Positions 8,501 through 16,876 are shown, counted from the first letter of the stretch. The stretch is 36,142 nt of DNA from CAZUMH01 sp964621645 (GCA_964621645.1 CAZUMH010000024.1:1-36142); one strand, 5' to 3'. The notes: generated from the letters alone by a model not told the origin. Program-made: numbers and translations.

Positions 8501-9457
8501 CAGGCGGCCGGATCGACCGAATCCGGGTTTTCCGGGGAAATGCGGCTCCTGGCTTCTGATGCCCGCAAGAAGAAGAGCTACACTACCGCGTACGGCACGG
8601 AAATTCACTATATTCTGAACGGCAACACCCTCTACCGGGGCGAGGCGGAGGTCGATAACGGCGTTTTTTCTTTCTCCTTCGTGGTGCCCAAGGATATCAG
8701 CTACGGCGGAGAAGATGCCGGATTGAGATGCTACTACTGGAACGGGCAGACAGACGGGAGCGGTTATCTGGGAGATATTCCGGTGGGAGGCACCAGCGGG
8801 CTGGTGGACAGCAAGGGCCCTGAGATCGAAATGGGATTCAGCGGCCGCGACCTTTTCGTGAGCGGTGATCTAGTGCAGCTTCCGGCGGTTCTCGACGTGC
8901 AGCTTGAAGACGACAAGACGGGCATCAATCTGGCCGGGGAGATCGGGCATACCATCACCCTGCAGCTGGACGGCGGCGACGAGGAGAATATCACCGACTA
9001 TTTCTCCTATGACAAGGGAAGCTATCTCAAGGGGAGTCTGCACTACGCCCTGCCCGACCTGAGTGAGGCGGAACACAGTATCAGGCTCAAGGCCTGGGAT
9101 AACGCCAACAACTCCTCCGCGGCTGTTTTGGATTTTCGGGTCGTTCCGGCCGGGGAACTGCGTCTGGAGCGGGTGCTGAATTATCCCAATCCCGTCACCG
9201 ACAACACCCACTTCACCTTCTATCTCAGCGTGGATGCGGAGGTGACAATAAAGATCTTCAGTGTGAGCGGCGCTCTCATCCGCACCATTGAGGCTATGGG
9301 TGAAGCGGGGTTCAATATGATTCCCTGGGACGGCAGGGATGAGCTGGGAGATCAGATCGCCAACGGCGTCTATCTCTACAAGGTGACAGCCAGAGCCAGC
9401 TCCGGTGAGAAAACCCTGAGGAGTGAAGTGATCGAGCGGCTGATGATGATGAGATAG
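5543..9457 (+). CDS. PorU/gingipain-like C25 cysteine protease with C-terminal secretion/FlgD-like domain
   Basis: A 1304-residue secreted or outer-membrane protease. The GTG at 5543 (GAAGGATG just upstream) gives a clean signal peptide ending LTAAE; an in-frame TTG at 5525 is less likely. After an N-terminal beta region (20-230) comes a segment typical of PorU-like proteins (FSFPVSQEGLYCLTG at about 238, then GGDGSFDRDDCLYFYG). The C25 domain spans about 600-965 with catalytic YIGHGN (His837) and YAATCLFG (Cys872), and ends with the family's LLGDPCLRL. The C-terminus (about 1206-1304) has NYPNPV, a WDGRDELG turn and NGVYLYK, the pattern of type IX sorting/FlgD-like domains. In Bacteroidota PorU removes such domains from cargo and attaches cargo to the surface. 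It could be the sortase or a gingipain-type cargo; no other T9SS gene is in the window. Confidence 0.85.
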   Translation: MRKTIITAGIVLLLAGTLTAAETEPGITLISSSRQECVFSFIPENIKIDTLLSGGREWQRLILPGASFQAEAGQPLLPFRQVLVALPQGARPEVSVEAEGPREWQHINLAPAPRLSNDEFGGEVYEEGPAYGSSDPVPASLYRVEDPASFGGMRVVRINLYPARYLPLQRKLTVYNRLLVRVRFSGGEAGQATAVSPGRILSRVESRLLVNPGLAAAAVEERTPSANISKRVLTGGERFSFPVSQEGLYCLTGADLEAEDINLSAIDPATLKICNNGGRELPRDLNAPRPDSLIEIPILLQDGGDGSFDRDDCLYFYGRGCEDLEWDGAQGRYTHYINRYTRKNIYWLIFNDGRNGQRVQTGPQADPAGIQALQSFRETVFIERDLIDPLGAGMLWYDTQFRLNTPTETFSLNLPDPQPQDTVRFYLSCAGGTSGTHRFTLSLNGLSLGDLVYGGITQSTGRLDWPGNLQDGSNTLRLVYSYGGFSQEPYAYSDWLEVSYRRGLQAEDGLLRFFSPAKAGTHAYRLAGFSSEPLVLDVTDPAAAERLTPQSDGASWVFARQEAGGEPRRYLAADRNQALAVTGLVQRENAGLRSSQPGWDVIILTHVDFLDQAQRLSVHRQSQDSLTAEVVDVQDVYDEFAGGMFDPVAIRDFLRYAAGNWTKPPGYLVLFGDGDYDYRDLVTEPGGNWIPPFEYDGTSSSGSRASDDWYTYISGNDYLMDLSVGRLTVRSSAQAKTVVDKIISYETDPQPGFWKGLYTFVGDDEKAGGGTGNEVNHIIASEYIAEKVIPSRFAIDKIYLTEYATEITGDGLRKPQAREDLINHINEGTIFVNYIGHGNQKLWAHEWIFYRDRDLEELTNLSTLPVFYAATCLFGWYDRLGEESFAEELLTSEEGGCVAIIASDRLCSAIYNEALNTSFHEELVDAAGPSQRLGDALRLAKAVSGSRSNNETYQLLGDPCLRLTIPAGAATFTDVSPDTFQALGLVQAAGSTESGFSGEMRLLASDARKKKSYTTAYGTEIHYILNGNTLYRGEAEVDNGVFSFSFVVPKDISYGGEDAGLRCYYWNGQTDGSGYLGDIPVGGTSGLVDSKGPEIEMGFSGRDLFVSGDLVQLPAVLDVQLEDDKTGINLAGEIGHTITLQLDGGDEENITDYFSYDKGSYLKGSLHYALPDLSEAEHSIRLKAWDNANNSSAAVLDFRVVPAGELRLERVLNYPNPVTDNTHFTFYLSVDAEVTIKIFSVSGALIRTIEAMGEAGFNMIPWDGRDELGDQIANGVYLYKVTARASSGEKTLRSEVIERLMMMR

Positions 9458-9469
9458 GTTCGTAACACC

Positions 9470-9588
9470 CGGAGTGCCGCGCCTTTATAGCCGCGAGAGT
9501 AACCAGTGAAAAGGCTGGGATAAGCGGGAGATGGAAGCTAAAGAATCCGTGCCGCGTGAAGCTGCATCCCATGAAGGGGACGCACTCC
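9470..9588. repeat. Intergenic double-hairpin repeat, copy A (interrupted)
   Basis: The left block 9470-9506 and right block 9558-9588 match copy B at 9686-9760 closely, but are separated by 51 extra bases. In the left block the 3' arm reads GCCGCG instead of GCGCGGC, so its hairpin is broken. The right block keeps TGCATCC-N8-GGACGCA with one A-C mismatch. It lies directly after the C25 protease stop. Confidence 0.7.
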
Positions 9589-9685
9589 ATGTTAGGGATT
9601 GAAGGAAAAGATAATAAGGTTGTTATAAGGGATTTAAAAGGGGGTACGTTATAAATTGCGGTAGTGTGCAATTGATTACTACCTT

Positions 9686-9760
9686 CGGAGTGCCGCGCCT
9701 TTATGCGCGGCGAGAGTAACCAGCGTAGAACTGCATCCCATGAAGAGGATGCATTCCGGA
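9686..9760. repeat. Intergenic double-hairpin repeat, copy B (intact, 75 bp)
   Basis: Two perfect hairpins in one unit: GCCGCGC-CTTTAT-GCGCGGC (9692-9711) and TGCATCC-N8-GGATGCA (9732-9753), flanked by CGGAG and TTCCGG. It shares both blocks with copy A. Together the two copies occupy most of the 397-base gap at 9458-9854; otherwise the gap shows no gene. The arrangement resembles REP/BIME-type intergenic palindromes, but no RAYT transposase is present here. Confidence 0.75.
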
Positions 9761-9854
9761 TGGCACTAGGATACGATCCGAAGAAAGAAGTCGGAGTGAA
9801 AAAAGCGATCTCCCAAGTCACCGCGTGATCATCAACAACGGAGGAGGTGTCACC

Positions 9855-12431
9855 ATGAAGCGCGAAACCTTACTGAGTATCATCCTCACCTTCACTTTCC
9901 TGCCCTTAACACTGGGGGCCCAGGTGCCGGAACCCGGGGATTACTTCGGTCACCAGGTGGGTGCGGATTACACGCTGATCGGCTGGCAGAAGATCGTGGA
10001 CTATTTTCAGCTGCTGGACCAGGGCTCGGAACGTCTCAGCCTGGAGACGCTGGGCCAGACCACCAACGACAATCCCATGGTCATGGCCGTTATCAGCAGC
10101 AGCGAGAATCTCTCCCGTCTGGATGAGATCAGGGCGGCCTCCCGCCGCATTGCCGACCCGCGCGGTCTGTCTGAAGATGATGCGAAGAACATCGCCCGGG
10201 ATACACCCATCGTTGTGCTGATCACCTGCAGCATGCACGCCACCGAAGTGGGGGCGGCCCAGGCCTCAGTGGAACTGGCCTATGGTCTGGTCACCCGGGA
10301 GGATGAGGAAACCCGCCGCATCCGGGACCGGGTGGTGTTCCTTCTGGTACCCTCCTTTAATCCCGACGGTCTCATTCTGGTCAAGGAGTGGTACGACACC
10401 TATCTGAAGACGGAATTCGAAGGGGGCTCGCTGCCCTGGCTTTACCATCATTATGTGGGTCATGACAACAACCGCGATGCCTTCATGCTGACTCAGAAAG
10501 AATCCCGCATGGTCAATCGTGTTCTCTTTAAGGATTGGTTCCCCGCCGTGTATCTGGACATGCATCAGATGGGCAATTCCGCGTCCCGCATTTTCGTGCC
10601 GCCCTTCATCGATCCACTCAATCCCAACACCGATCCCCTCATCGTCTGGGAGATCGCCCTGTTCGGCAACAAGATGGCCCTGGACCTAGAGGCGACCGGT
10701 AAATCCGGAGTGGGGAGTTCCCATTTCTTTACAGCCTGGTGGGAAGGGTCTTTCCTGATGAATGTCTGGTGGCACAATACGGTGGGACTGCTTACCGAAC
10801 TGGCCAGCGCGCGGGTGGCCTCACCCCTATTCCAAAAGAAGAGCGACCTGCACGGCGGCGGGCGCGGCCTGCCGGTCTACGACAGGCTGGTCAACTTTCC
10901 CAATCCCTGGCCGGGCGGCTGGTGGCGGCTGCGGGACATCGTGGATTACGACCTTATCGCGGCCCGGGCCGTGCTGGAGGCCGCCTCCAGATACAGCGAG
11001 GATTTTATCTACAACCGCTACCTGATGGGCCGGCGGGCCCTGCGGCTGGGACGGGAAGAACCTCCCTTTGTCTTTATCATTCCCTCAAACCAGGATGACA
11101 TGGCTACAGCGCGCCGCATGGTGAATATCCTTATGGAAGGCGGTGTGGAGGTGCAGCAGGCCCGGACGGATTTCACGGTGAATCACATCCCCTATCCGGC
11201 GGGATCCTACCTGGTGTATATGGAGCAGCCCTTCCGGGCCTACGCCAAGGATCTGCTGGAACCGCAAAGGTATCCCGAAATCAAGGAGAACGGGGATACC
11301 CCCATTGTCCCCTATGACGTTTCCGGCTGGACCCTGCCCTATCAGATGGGAGTGCAGGTGGTCCAGATCAAGGCCCCCTTCCGGGCCGAGGCCGTCAGGA
11401 TCTCGGAACCGATACAGCAAACAGCGGAACTGCCGGCCCCGCCGCGTTACGGCTACCTTCTGCGTCACCGGGAGAACAACAGCTTTATTCTGACAAATGA
11501 ACTGCTGAAGGATGATCTGTCACTGTACTGGGTCACCGAGAGCCAGTCGGTCCGGGGTCTGAAGATTAATCCCGGAGACGTGGTCATCCCGGCCCGGCAG
11601 AAAGGAGTGCGTCAGCGGCTGGAGGGGCTGGCCCGGGAAGTGGATGCCACCATCCTTCCCCTGAATGAGAAACCCCAAGGCAGGCTCTACCGGCTGCATC
11701 AGCCCCGCATCGCCGTGTATCAGCCCTGGCTGGCGAATATGAATGAGGGCTGGAGCCGATTTGTGCTGGAGCAGTACCATTTCCCCTATCTGAATATCCA
11801 CAATGAAGAGATCCGCATCGGCAACCTGAGGGAGCGGTACGATGTCATCTATATTCCTGACATCTGGGCTGAGGGCATCGTCAAGGGCCGGGAGGAAGGC
11901 ACAGCGCCGCCTCTCTTTACCAACGGCATTGGTGCCGAGGGAGTGGCCAATTTGAAGAAGTTTGTGGAAGCGGGAGGAACTCTGCTTTGCCTGGATTCCT
12001 CCTCGGAACTGGTCATCGGCGAGATGGGACTGCCGGTGCGGAACGTTCTCAGCAAGATCGAACGCAAGGATTTTTTCTGTCCGGGATCGATCCTGCGGAT
12101 GAAGTATGATCCCGGCCAGCCGCTGGACTACGGAATGGAGAAAGAAGGGATCGCTTTTTTTGCCAACAGCCCGGCTTTTACGGTGATCCCCAATTTTAAG
12201 ACAGAGGCCCGGGTCCTGGCTACGTATCCGGAGAAGAATATTCTGAAAAGCGGATTTCTCCTGGGAGAGGAAAATATCGCCCAGCGGGCCGCCATGGTCG
12301 AAGTTCCCCTGGGACAGGGCCGGGTCGTGCTTATCGGATTCGACGCGGTGAACCGGGCTCAGGCCCATGCCACTTTTAAACTGTTTTTCAATGCCCTGCT
12401 CTACAGCGCGGCAGAAGAAATCACCCTATAG
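9855..12431 (+). CDS. Exported M14-family zinc metallopeptidase with C-terminal GATase1-like domain
   Basis: An 858-residue exported peptidase. The ATG at 9855 follows a very strong GGAGGAGGTG site and gives a signal peptide (MKRETLLSIILTF..., cleavage near LGAQ); the frame also has a GTG at 9825, before that site. Carboxypeptidase M14 signatures: CSMHATEVG (zinc ligands His128 and Glu131), VPSFNPDGL, GHDNNRDAF, YLDMHQMG (third zinc ligand His237) and LLTELASAR (catalytic Glu315). From about residue 617 to the end is an alpha/beta region (VIYIPDIW, FVEAGGTLLCLDSSSE, GQGRVVLIGFD) resembling the GATase1-like domain often appended to such M14 proteins. The substrate is probably a peptide or cell-wall fragment, which I cannot narrow. 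A gap of 34 bases leads to yigZ. Confidence 0.9.
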   Translation: MKRETLLSIILTFTFLPLTLGAQVPEPGDYFGHQVGADYTLIGWQKIVDYFQLLDQGSERLSLETLGQTTNDNPMVMAVISSSENLSRLDEIRAASRRIADPRGLSEDDAKNIARDTPIVVLITCSMHATEVGAAQASVELAYGLVTREDEETRRIRDRVVFLLVPSFNPDGLILVKEWYDTYLKTEFEGGSLPWLYHHYVGHDNNRDAFMLTQKESRMVNRVLFKDWFPAVYLDMHQMGNSASRIFVPPFIDPLNPNTDPLIVWEIALFGNKMALDLEATGKSGVGSSHFFTAWWEGSFLMNVWWHNTVGLLTELASARVASPLFQKKSDLHGGGRGLPVYDRLVNFPNPWPGGWWRLRDIVDYDLIAARAVLEAASRYSEDFIYNRYLMGRRALRLGREEPPFVFIIPSNQDDMATARRMVNILMEGGVEVQQARTDFTVNHIPYPAGSYLVYMEQPFRAYAKDLLEPQRYPEIKENGDTPIVPYDVSGWTLPYQMGVQVVQIKAPFRAEAVRISEPIQQTAELPAPPRYGYLLRHRENNSFILTNELLKDDLSLYWVTESQSVRGLKINPGDVVIPARQKGVRQRLEGLAREVDATILPLNEKPQGRLYRLHQPRIAVYQPWLANMNEGWSRFVLEQYHFPYLNIHNEEIRIGNLRERYDVIYIPDIWAEGIVKGREEGTAPPLFTNGIGAEGVANLKKFVEAGGTLLCLDSSSELVIGEMGLPVRNVLSKIERKDFFCPGSILRMKYDPGQPLDYGMEKEGIAFFANSPAFTVIPNFKTEARVLATYPEKNILKSGFLLGEENIAQRAAMVEVPLGQGRVVLIGFDAVNRAQAHATFKLFFNALLYSAAEEITL

Positions 12432-12465
12432 AATACGGGAGGATCCGCCTTCATACATACGGGAG

Positions 12466-13071
12466 ATGGACGACAGCTACTATACAATCCAAAGACCGGC
12501 CAGCCGGGAGATTAAGGTCAAGAGTTCCCGGTTTATCGGTTCCTGCCGGGTAACGGCAGACAGCGACAGCGCCGACGCGTTTATCGCAGAAGTGAAAAAA
12601 GAGCATCACAGCGCCAGGCATCATTGTTTCGCCTGGCGCCTGGGCTGCGGTGACGAAACGGTTTTTCGCTACAATGATGACGGAGAACCGTCCGGCACGG
12701 CCGGCCGTCCCATCCTCGATGCCATCGAGGGCCGCGGCCTGACGGGAGTGGTATGTGTCGTGACCCGCTACTTTGGAGGGGTCAAACTGGGCACGGGAGG
12801 ATTGGCCCGGGCCTACCGTGAGTGCGCCGCCCTGACGTTGGAGGCTGCGGGCAGCAGGGAAGTGATTCTTACCGAACAGATGACGGTACGCTTCGCCTAT
12901 GACCTGACCGGAAAAATCAGGGCTGTGGTGTCTGCGCGGGGCGGTACAATCCAAAGCGAGCGCTACTCGGAGCAGAGCGAACTGGTCCTTGAGATCAGCC
13001 GCTCCCGCGCCGGGGAACTGCAACAGGCGCTGCGGGATGTCAGCGCCGGGGAAATAGAGATAATAACATGA
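12466..13071 (+). CDS. yigZ: YigZ/IMPACT family protein
   Basis: 201 residues from the ATG at 12466, matching the usual length of about 200 for YigZ. An N-terminal UPF0029/IMPACT domain carries SRFIGSC, HHCFAWRLG, FRYNDDGEPSGTAGRP and VVTRYFGGVKLGTGGL, the family's strongest signatures; a C-terminal ferredoxin-like domain (about 135-201) follows. The molecular role is not settled in bacteria; the eukaryotic homologue IMPACT regulates the translation kinase GCN2. GGGAG touches the ATG directly, so the spacing is abnormally short; the longer open frame back to 12367 overlaps the M14 gene and adds non-family residues. The stop overlaps the next start as ATGA, so the two are translationally coupled. 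Confidence 0.93.
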   Translation: MDDSYYTIQRPASREIKVKSSRFIGSCRVTADSDSADAFIAEVKKEHHSARHHCFAWRLGCGDETVFRYNDDGEPSGTAGRPILDAIEGRGLTGVVCVVTRYFGGVKLGTGGLARAYRECAALTLEAAGSREVILTEQMTVRFAYDLTGKIRAVVSARGGTIQSERYSEQSELVLEISRSRAGELQQALRDVSAGEIEIIT

Positions 13072-14333
13072 GTTCACTGGTCCGGAACATCCTCTTATTT
13101 ATCCTGTTCCTCTTCCTGGCCGCTTTCTTCTCGGGTTCGGAGACGGCTTTTATCACAGCCCGGCGTTTGAAACTCGAGGTCTGGAAACGGCTGAAGGTGA
13201 AAGGAGCTATCGGCGCTTTGCGTTTTCTGGAGCGACCGGAACGATTTCTCACCACCACCCTGGTGGGCACCAATATATCCATTGTGGTCGCTTCTTCCCT
13301 GATCGCTATTTATTTAAAAAACTACCTGCCTGGGTGGGCCACTACCTTTATCACGGCCGCTTTTTTTCTCATTTTCGGTGAGATCATCCCTAAATCGATC
13401 GCGAGAGTAAAGGCTAACACGATCACCATCCACACCTATCCGATCCACCGGGTCTTCTATCTGCTTTTCTTCCCACTTATCCAGCTGGTGGAGACTGTTT
13501 CATCCATGGTGCTCAAGATTTTCGGGAAAAAGGAGACCAAGGTCAGGCGTTTCTTTTCTCGGGAGGAATTGGTGCTGCTGATACAGGAAGGGGAGAGGAC
13601 GGGCGTGGTGGGCGGCAGCGAGAAGAAAGTCATCTCCCGCATGATTCTGCGGGGGCGTATGTGCGTGCGTGATATCATGGTGCCCCGTACCGAGATCACG
13701 GCGATCAGCGCGGATGTCTCTGTCAAGCAAGCGCGCCGTCTTTTTCAACAGTCGGGATTTTCCCGCCTTCCGGTCATCATTGAAGACCTGGATCATGTCA
13801 GCGGAGTACTATACGTCCGTGATTTGATTCTGGAGCAGCCGGCCCGTCTGCAAGACATCATCAGGCCGCTGCAGGTAGTCCCTGAATCACTGAATGTCCT
13901 GGCTTTGCTGCATAATCTGAGACAGGAGGCGGTGACTATGGCCCTGGTGGTTGATGAGTACGGCGGCACCGCCGGCCTGGTGACCCTGGAGGATGTGTTT
14001 GAGGAATTCCTGGGGGATATTCAGGACGAACACGATGAAGAGGCCGCTTTGGTGGGCGCTGTCACCGCTACGCGGCTGGACGTGCAGTCGCGGATAAGCA
14101 TCCATGACCTGAACGAAAGATTCGGTCTTTCTCTGCCCCTGGGAGATTACGCTACTTTGGGCGGGTTCATCAATGACCGGCTGGGGCACATACCCAGCCG
14201 GGGAGAGACGTTCACCGAAGGGAAGTACACCATTCGTGTTCTCTCTTCCCAGAAGACAAGAGCGGGATGGGTCAGGATCGTGCGACCCGCCGCGGAAGTG
14301 ACCCGAAAAGCCGCGGCCGGACGGAAAAACTAG
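13068..14333 (+). CDS. CNNM/CorC/HlyC-type membrane protein with CBS domains
   Basis: 421 residues. An N-terminal DUF21 (CNNM) membrane domain covers about 1-170, with SGSETAF and a final ...FGEIIPKSIAR signature; then a tandem CBS pair (about 190-320: RDIMVPRTEITAI, RLPVI, LVVDEYGGTAGLVTLEDV); and a C-terminal CorC_HlyC domain (about 335-410: LGDYATLGGFI). The family transports or regulates Mg/Co and related divalent cations, with CBS domains binding adenine nucleotides; older databases call it hemolysin-like. Coupled to yigZ by ATGA (13068-13071). Its TAG stop shares CTAG with the stop of the convergent gene on the minus strand. Confidence 0.93.
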   Translation: MSSLVRNILLFILFLFLAAFFSGSETAFITARRLKLEVWKRLKVKGAIGALRFLERPERFLTTTLVGTNISIVVASSLIAIYLKNYLPGWATTFITAAFFLIFGEIIPKSIARVKANTITIHTYPIHRVFYLLFFPLIQLVETVSSMVLKIFGKKETKVRRFFSREELVLLIQEGERTGVVGGSEKKVISRMILRGRMCVRDIMVPRTEITAISADVSVKQARRLFQQSGFSRLPVIIEDLDHVSGVLYVRDLILEQPARLQDIIRPLQVVPESLNVLALLHNLRQEAVTMALVVDEYGGTAGLVTLEDVFEEFLGDIQDEHDEEAALVGAVTATRLDVQSRISIHDLNERFGLSLPLGDYATLGGFINDRLGHIPSRGETFTEGKYTIRVLSSQKTRAGWVRIVRPAAEVTRKAAAGRKN

Positions 14334-16120
14334 TCACCCAGTTCCAGCCACTTGAACCAGATGGGATGGTTCTTTTTGTACCAGGAGAGAATCTCCCGCA
14401 GTCGTTTCTGATCCTGCGGGAAAATGACATCCTCGGAGATGCGCCCGAAATGCACCCGTACCCCGTCCGATCCGAAATGTTCCAGCGCCTCGGAGCAGAG
14501 CGTCTGCAGTTCGTTTCTAATGCGGCCAGAATCAGAGATTTTCACGGCTCTTTCCCGGAAGTTTTCCCCTTTTAAAAATCTGTTCAGAAGAGGATTGAAA
14601 ACCAGTCTGCTCTCTTCCAGGCTTTCCTCCAGTCGCAGGGTCAGTTTCACCTTCTTCTCCCCTTCCCGGGTGGAGAGCCGGACCGTTACCTGGTAGATAT
14701 CATTGTTCACCCGGCTCATCCCCGGAGACCCGCTGTAGGGATCCGGGAGCATAAATCCGGAGATGGCGATGACGCGCCACTTTTTCTCCGGCAGGAAGTC
14801 ATCGATTGACACGGTCAGTTTCTCCAGAGGAATCCCCGCCGAAGCGGCCTGCCGGATATCCTCCTGGTAAATAGACACCTTTTCATCATTGAGATCTTCG
14901 GCGAAAATGCGGGAGAGGTCCTCGCGGAAAGAGTGACTTTCCGGATCCAGATGCATGATATGGGCTTCCCGTTCATAACTGAGCTTGAATTTTGAGGTGA
15001 AGACAGCCAGGGACGCCTCAAGATCCAACAAGGGGCAGAGGCTGGCCGCCTGGATCGCTTCGGCGGAGGCGGCATAGCCGTCCACCAGGAAGAGGTGGAG
15101 GGTATCATGTTCGTCCCGCCAGGCACCTACCTTGTATGTGGGAGCGTAGGTGCCCGATTCGCAGAAGGCTCGGCCTCCGCCGGGCAGCTGCCAGCCGTCT
15201 TCCACCAGATGTACTCCCAGTTCACTCCACTCTTGCCAGAGTTTGCCGATGCGGCCCTCTCTGCTTTTCCCTGCCAGGGTCCAGACATGGATGTTCTCGG
15301 GGGCGATGTCGGGATAGGTGGCGTTAATGACTTGGAGCACGATAGCACGGGGCGTGAGATAGTTAATCAGAACGGACATTTTCGCCGCGGTGCGGGTTAT
15401 ATCGGCCGGCAGAAAGAGGTTTCCGATATACCCCTCGTAGGGTTTGGTGAGACAGAGCGGCTGATCAAAGAGGTGGATGACGGTCAAGGGGCCGTCGCTG
15501 CCGCCTTTAGCGAAACGGGAGGTGTTCTCCAGGGTATCGATCGCCGCGCCCCAGATGGTGATGCCGGCGGAGCTCACCTCATGCCGGAAGTGATCCCAGC
15601 TATAGCCGTCTCTGTTGATCAGATCCTGGATCCGCACTTCCAGGAATTTGGCGATCTGGGGCCGGGCGTAGATGCGGCCGAAACCGAGCATGGGGTTTGA
15701 TCCCATTTCGGGAGTCTCGCCGGCCTTGGGCATAAGCCCTTCTCCCACGCAGACCATGATGGCGTGGTTTTCAGGCAACGAGCGGGAAAGATACCAGAGA
15801 CTTTCACTGAGGGCGTAGGCGGAGATGGCGTCGGCATCCTTTTTGACCTGGTTGAGTTCTTTCTTTTCTAAATTTTTACCTTCCCCGTAGCGGCCGAAAA
15901 GGCGGGTGCCCAGGGCGGTTACCGCCGCCGACATGATGAACATACGTTCCATGTTCCCTTCCACGAAAGAGATGGACGTATTGCTCTTATCCACTCTGCC
16001 GTGGTGCAGGGTTTCGACTTCCACATCCTCCAGCCAGAGATGAAAACGTCCCAGGATGGGACGGGTGTCAAAGGCCCACTGGGCGATACGGTTTTTCCTT
16101 TCCATGTCCATGGCAGGCAT
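14330..16120 (-). CDS. Uncharacterised 596-residue cytoplasmic protein
   Basis: I do not recognise the family. The start at 16120 has AAAGGTGAG just upstream. No signal peptide or membrane segment is visible. The sequence is compositionally ordinary and clearly coding: ENHAIMVCVGEGLMPKAGE, MLGFGRIYARPQ, WGAAIDTLENTSRF, HLFDQPLCLTKPYEGYIG, FLVDGYAAS and a C-terminal IWFKWLEL. One stretch (VLQVINATYPDIAPENIHVW, then LGVHLVEDGWQLPGGG) and conserved-looking Gly/Pro turns suggest an enzyme fold rather than a structural repeat protein. Convergent with and overlapping the CorC/HlyC-type gene by 4 bases. It may be co-transcribed with the zinc-ribbon gene, 132 bases upstream. Confidence 0.75.
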   Translation of the reverse strand: MPAMDMERKNRIAQWAFDTRPILGRFHLWLEDVEVETLHHGRVDKSNTSISFVEGNMERMFIMSAAVTALGTRLFGRYGEGKNLEKKELNQVKKDADAISAYALSESLWYLSRSLPENHAIMVCVGEGLMPKAGETPEMGSNPMLGFGRIYARPQIAKFLEVRIQDLINRDGYSWDHFRHEVSSAGITIWGAAIDTLENTSRFAKGGSDGPLTVIHLFDQPLCLTKPYEGYIGNLFLPADITRTAAKMSVLINYLTPRAIVLQVINATYPDIAPENIHVWTLAGKSREGRIGKLWQEWSELGVHLVEDGWQLPGGGRAFCESGTYAPTYKVGAWRDEHDTLHLFLVDGYAASAEAIQAASLCPLLDLEASLAVFTSKFKLSYEREAHIMHLDPESHSFREDLSRIFAEDLNDEKVSIYQEDIRQAASAGIPLEKLTVSIDDFLPEKKWRVIAISGFMLPDPYSGSPGMSRVNNDIYQVTVRLSTREGEKKVKLTLRLEESLEESRLVFNPLLNRFLKGENFRERAVKISDSGRIRNELQTLCSEALEHFGSDGVRVHFGRISEDVIFPQDQKRLREILSWYKKNHPIWFKWLELGD

Positions 16121-16252
16121 GCGCTCACCTTTAATTTATGCACGATGGTTTAGTGTCTAAAATAAAAAATTTATCCGGCAATATCAATACATGAATGAAC
16201 GGGCCTTCTCCTCTTCTTCCCTCCATCTCCAGAATGGCGGAAGCCGGGCATC

Positions 16253-16876
16253 CTAGCGATTGCGGTAGAGATGGTATTTGAGGTTCCAGAAATTTACGGC
16301 TTGCTGCACCAGTTCCACATCCTTGAGCTCCCTTTTCAGAGCTGCCAGTTCCTCGGTGGTGAATTCCGCCTGTTTCTCCAGAAGCTCGTGCTCGTCCACA
16401 TTGGCGACAAAGGAACGGATCCGGGCCAGTTCACCGGCATCCAGCCAGACACCATGCCGGCCGCAGACATCGATCACAATCCCGGAAACTCTTTTAAAAT
16501 TCCTCCGGTTCATCAGGTCGCCGCAGATGGGGCAGGGCAGGTATGAACCTTCCCGCTCGGGCTGGTAGGGGGGTTTTTCGAATTTCCTGGGTACGGAAGG
16601 ATCCGAATACACATCCCTTTCCGAAGAAAGAAAGTCGAATTCCTCCAGGTCCAGCCAGAGGCCGCGGCAGCTAGGGCAGACCTGTACCAGATTGCCTCTC
16701 AGCGTGGCCCGGCGCATGGGCACCCGGCAGCGGGGGCAGTCCGGATGCGGTGTGAGATTCTCCCGGGTCGGCCGTTCCCGGCCGCAGAAGGGGCAGGAGG
16801 GCAGCTGGACGTTATATTTCCTGCCGCAGGCTGAGCAAAGGAGCAGTTTGTCCGGAGCGCTGTTTTTTTCAGTCAT
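16253..16876 (-). CDS. Zinc-ribbon protein with two zf-TFIIB domains
   Basis: 207 residues from an ATG preceded by GGGAGA. Three metal-binding modules are visible: CSAC...CPFC (Cys14, 17, 28, 31), CPRC...CPSCRGLWLD (Cys47, 50, 67, 70), and CPIC...CGRHGVWLDAGEL (Cys115, Cys118, Cys138, His141). The last two match the zf-TFIIB family, whose hallmark is C-P-x-C followed about 20 residues later by C-x-x-C/H-G-x-W-L-D. The C-terminal 60 residues (VDEHELLEKQAEFTTEEL...) are charged and helical. The role of bacterial zf-TFIIB proteins is largely unknown; nucleic-acid or protein binding is a guess. Lies 171 bases downstream of the CPBP protease gene, same strand. Confidence 0.85.
   Translation of the reverse strand: MTEKNSAPDKLLLCSACGRKYNVQLPSCPFCGRERPTRENLTPHPDCPRCRVPMRRATLRGNLVQVCPSCRGLWLDLEEFDFLSSERDVYSDPSVPRKFEKPPYQPEREGSYLPCPICGDLMNRRNFKRVSGIVIDVCGRHGVWLDAGELARIRSFVANVDEHELLEKQAEFTTEELAALKRELKDVELVQQAVNFWNLKYHLYRNR

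Noticed and set aside
9312..9821. 169-codon minus-strand open frame across the repeat region
   Set aside because: It is formed by the hairpin repeats and the antisense of the C25 gene's end. Its translation is Ser/Arg-rich and low in protein character, so it is a repeat-derived spurious frame.
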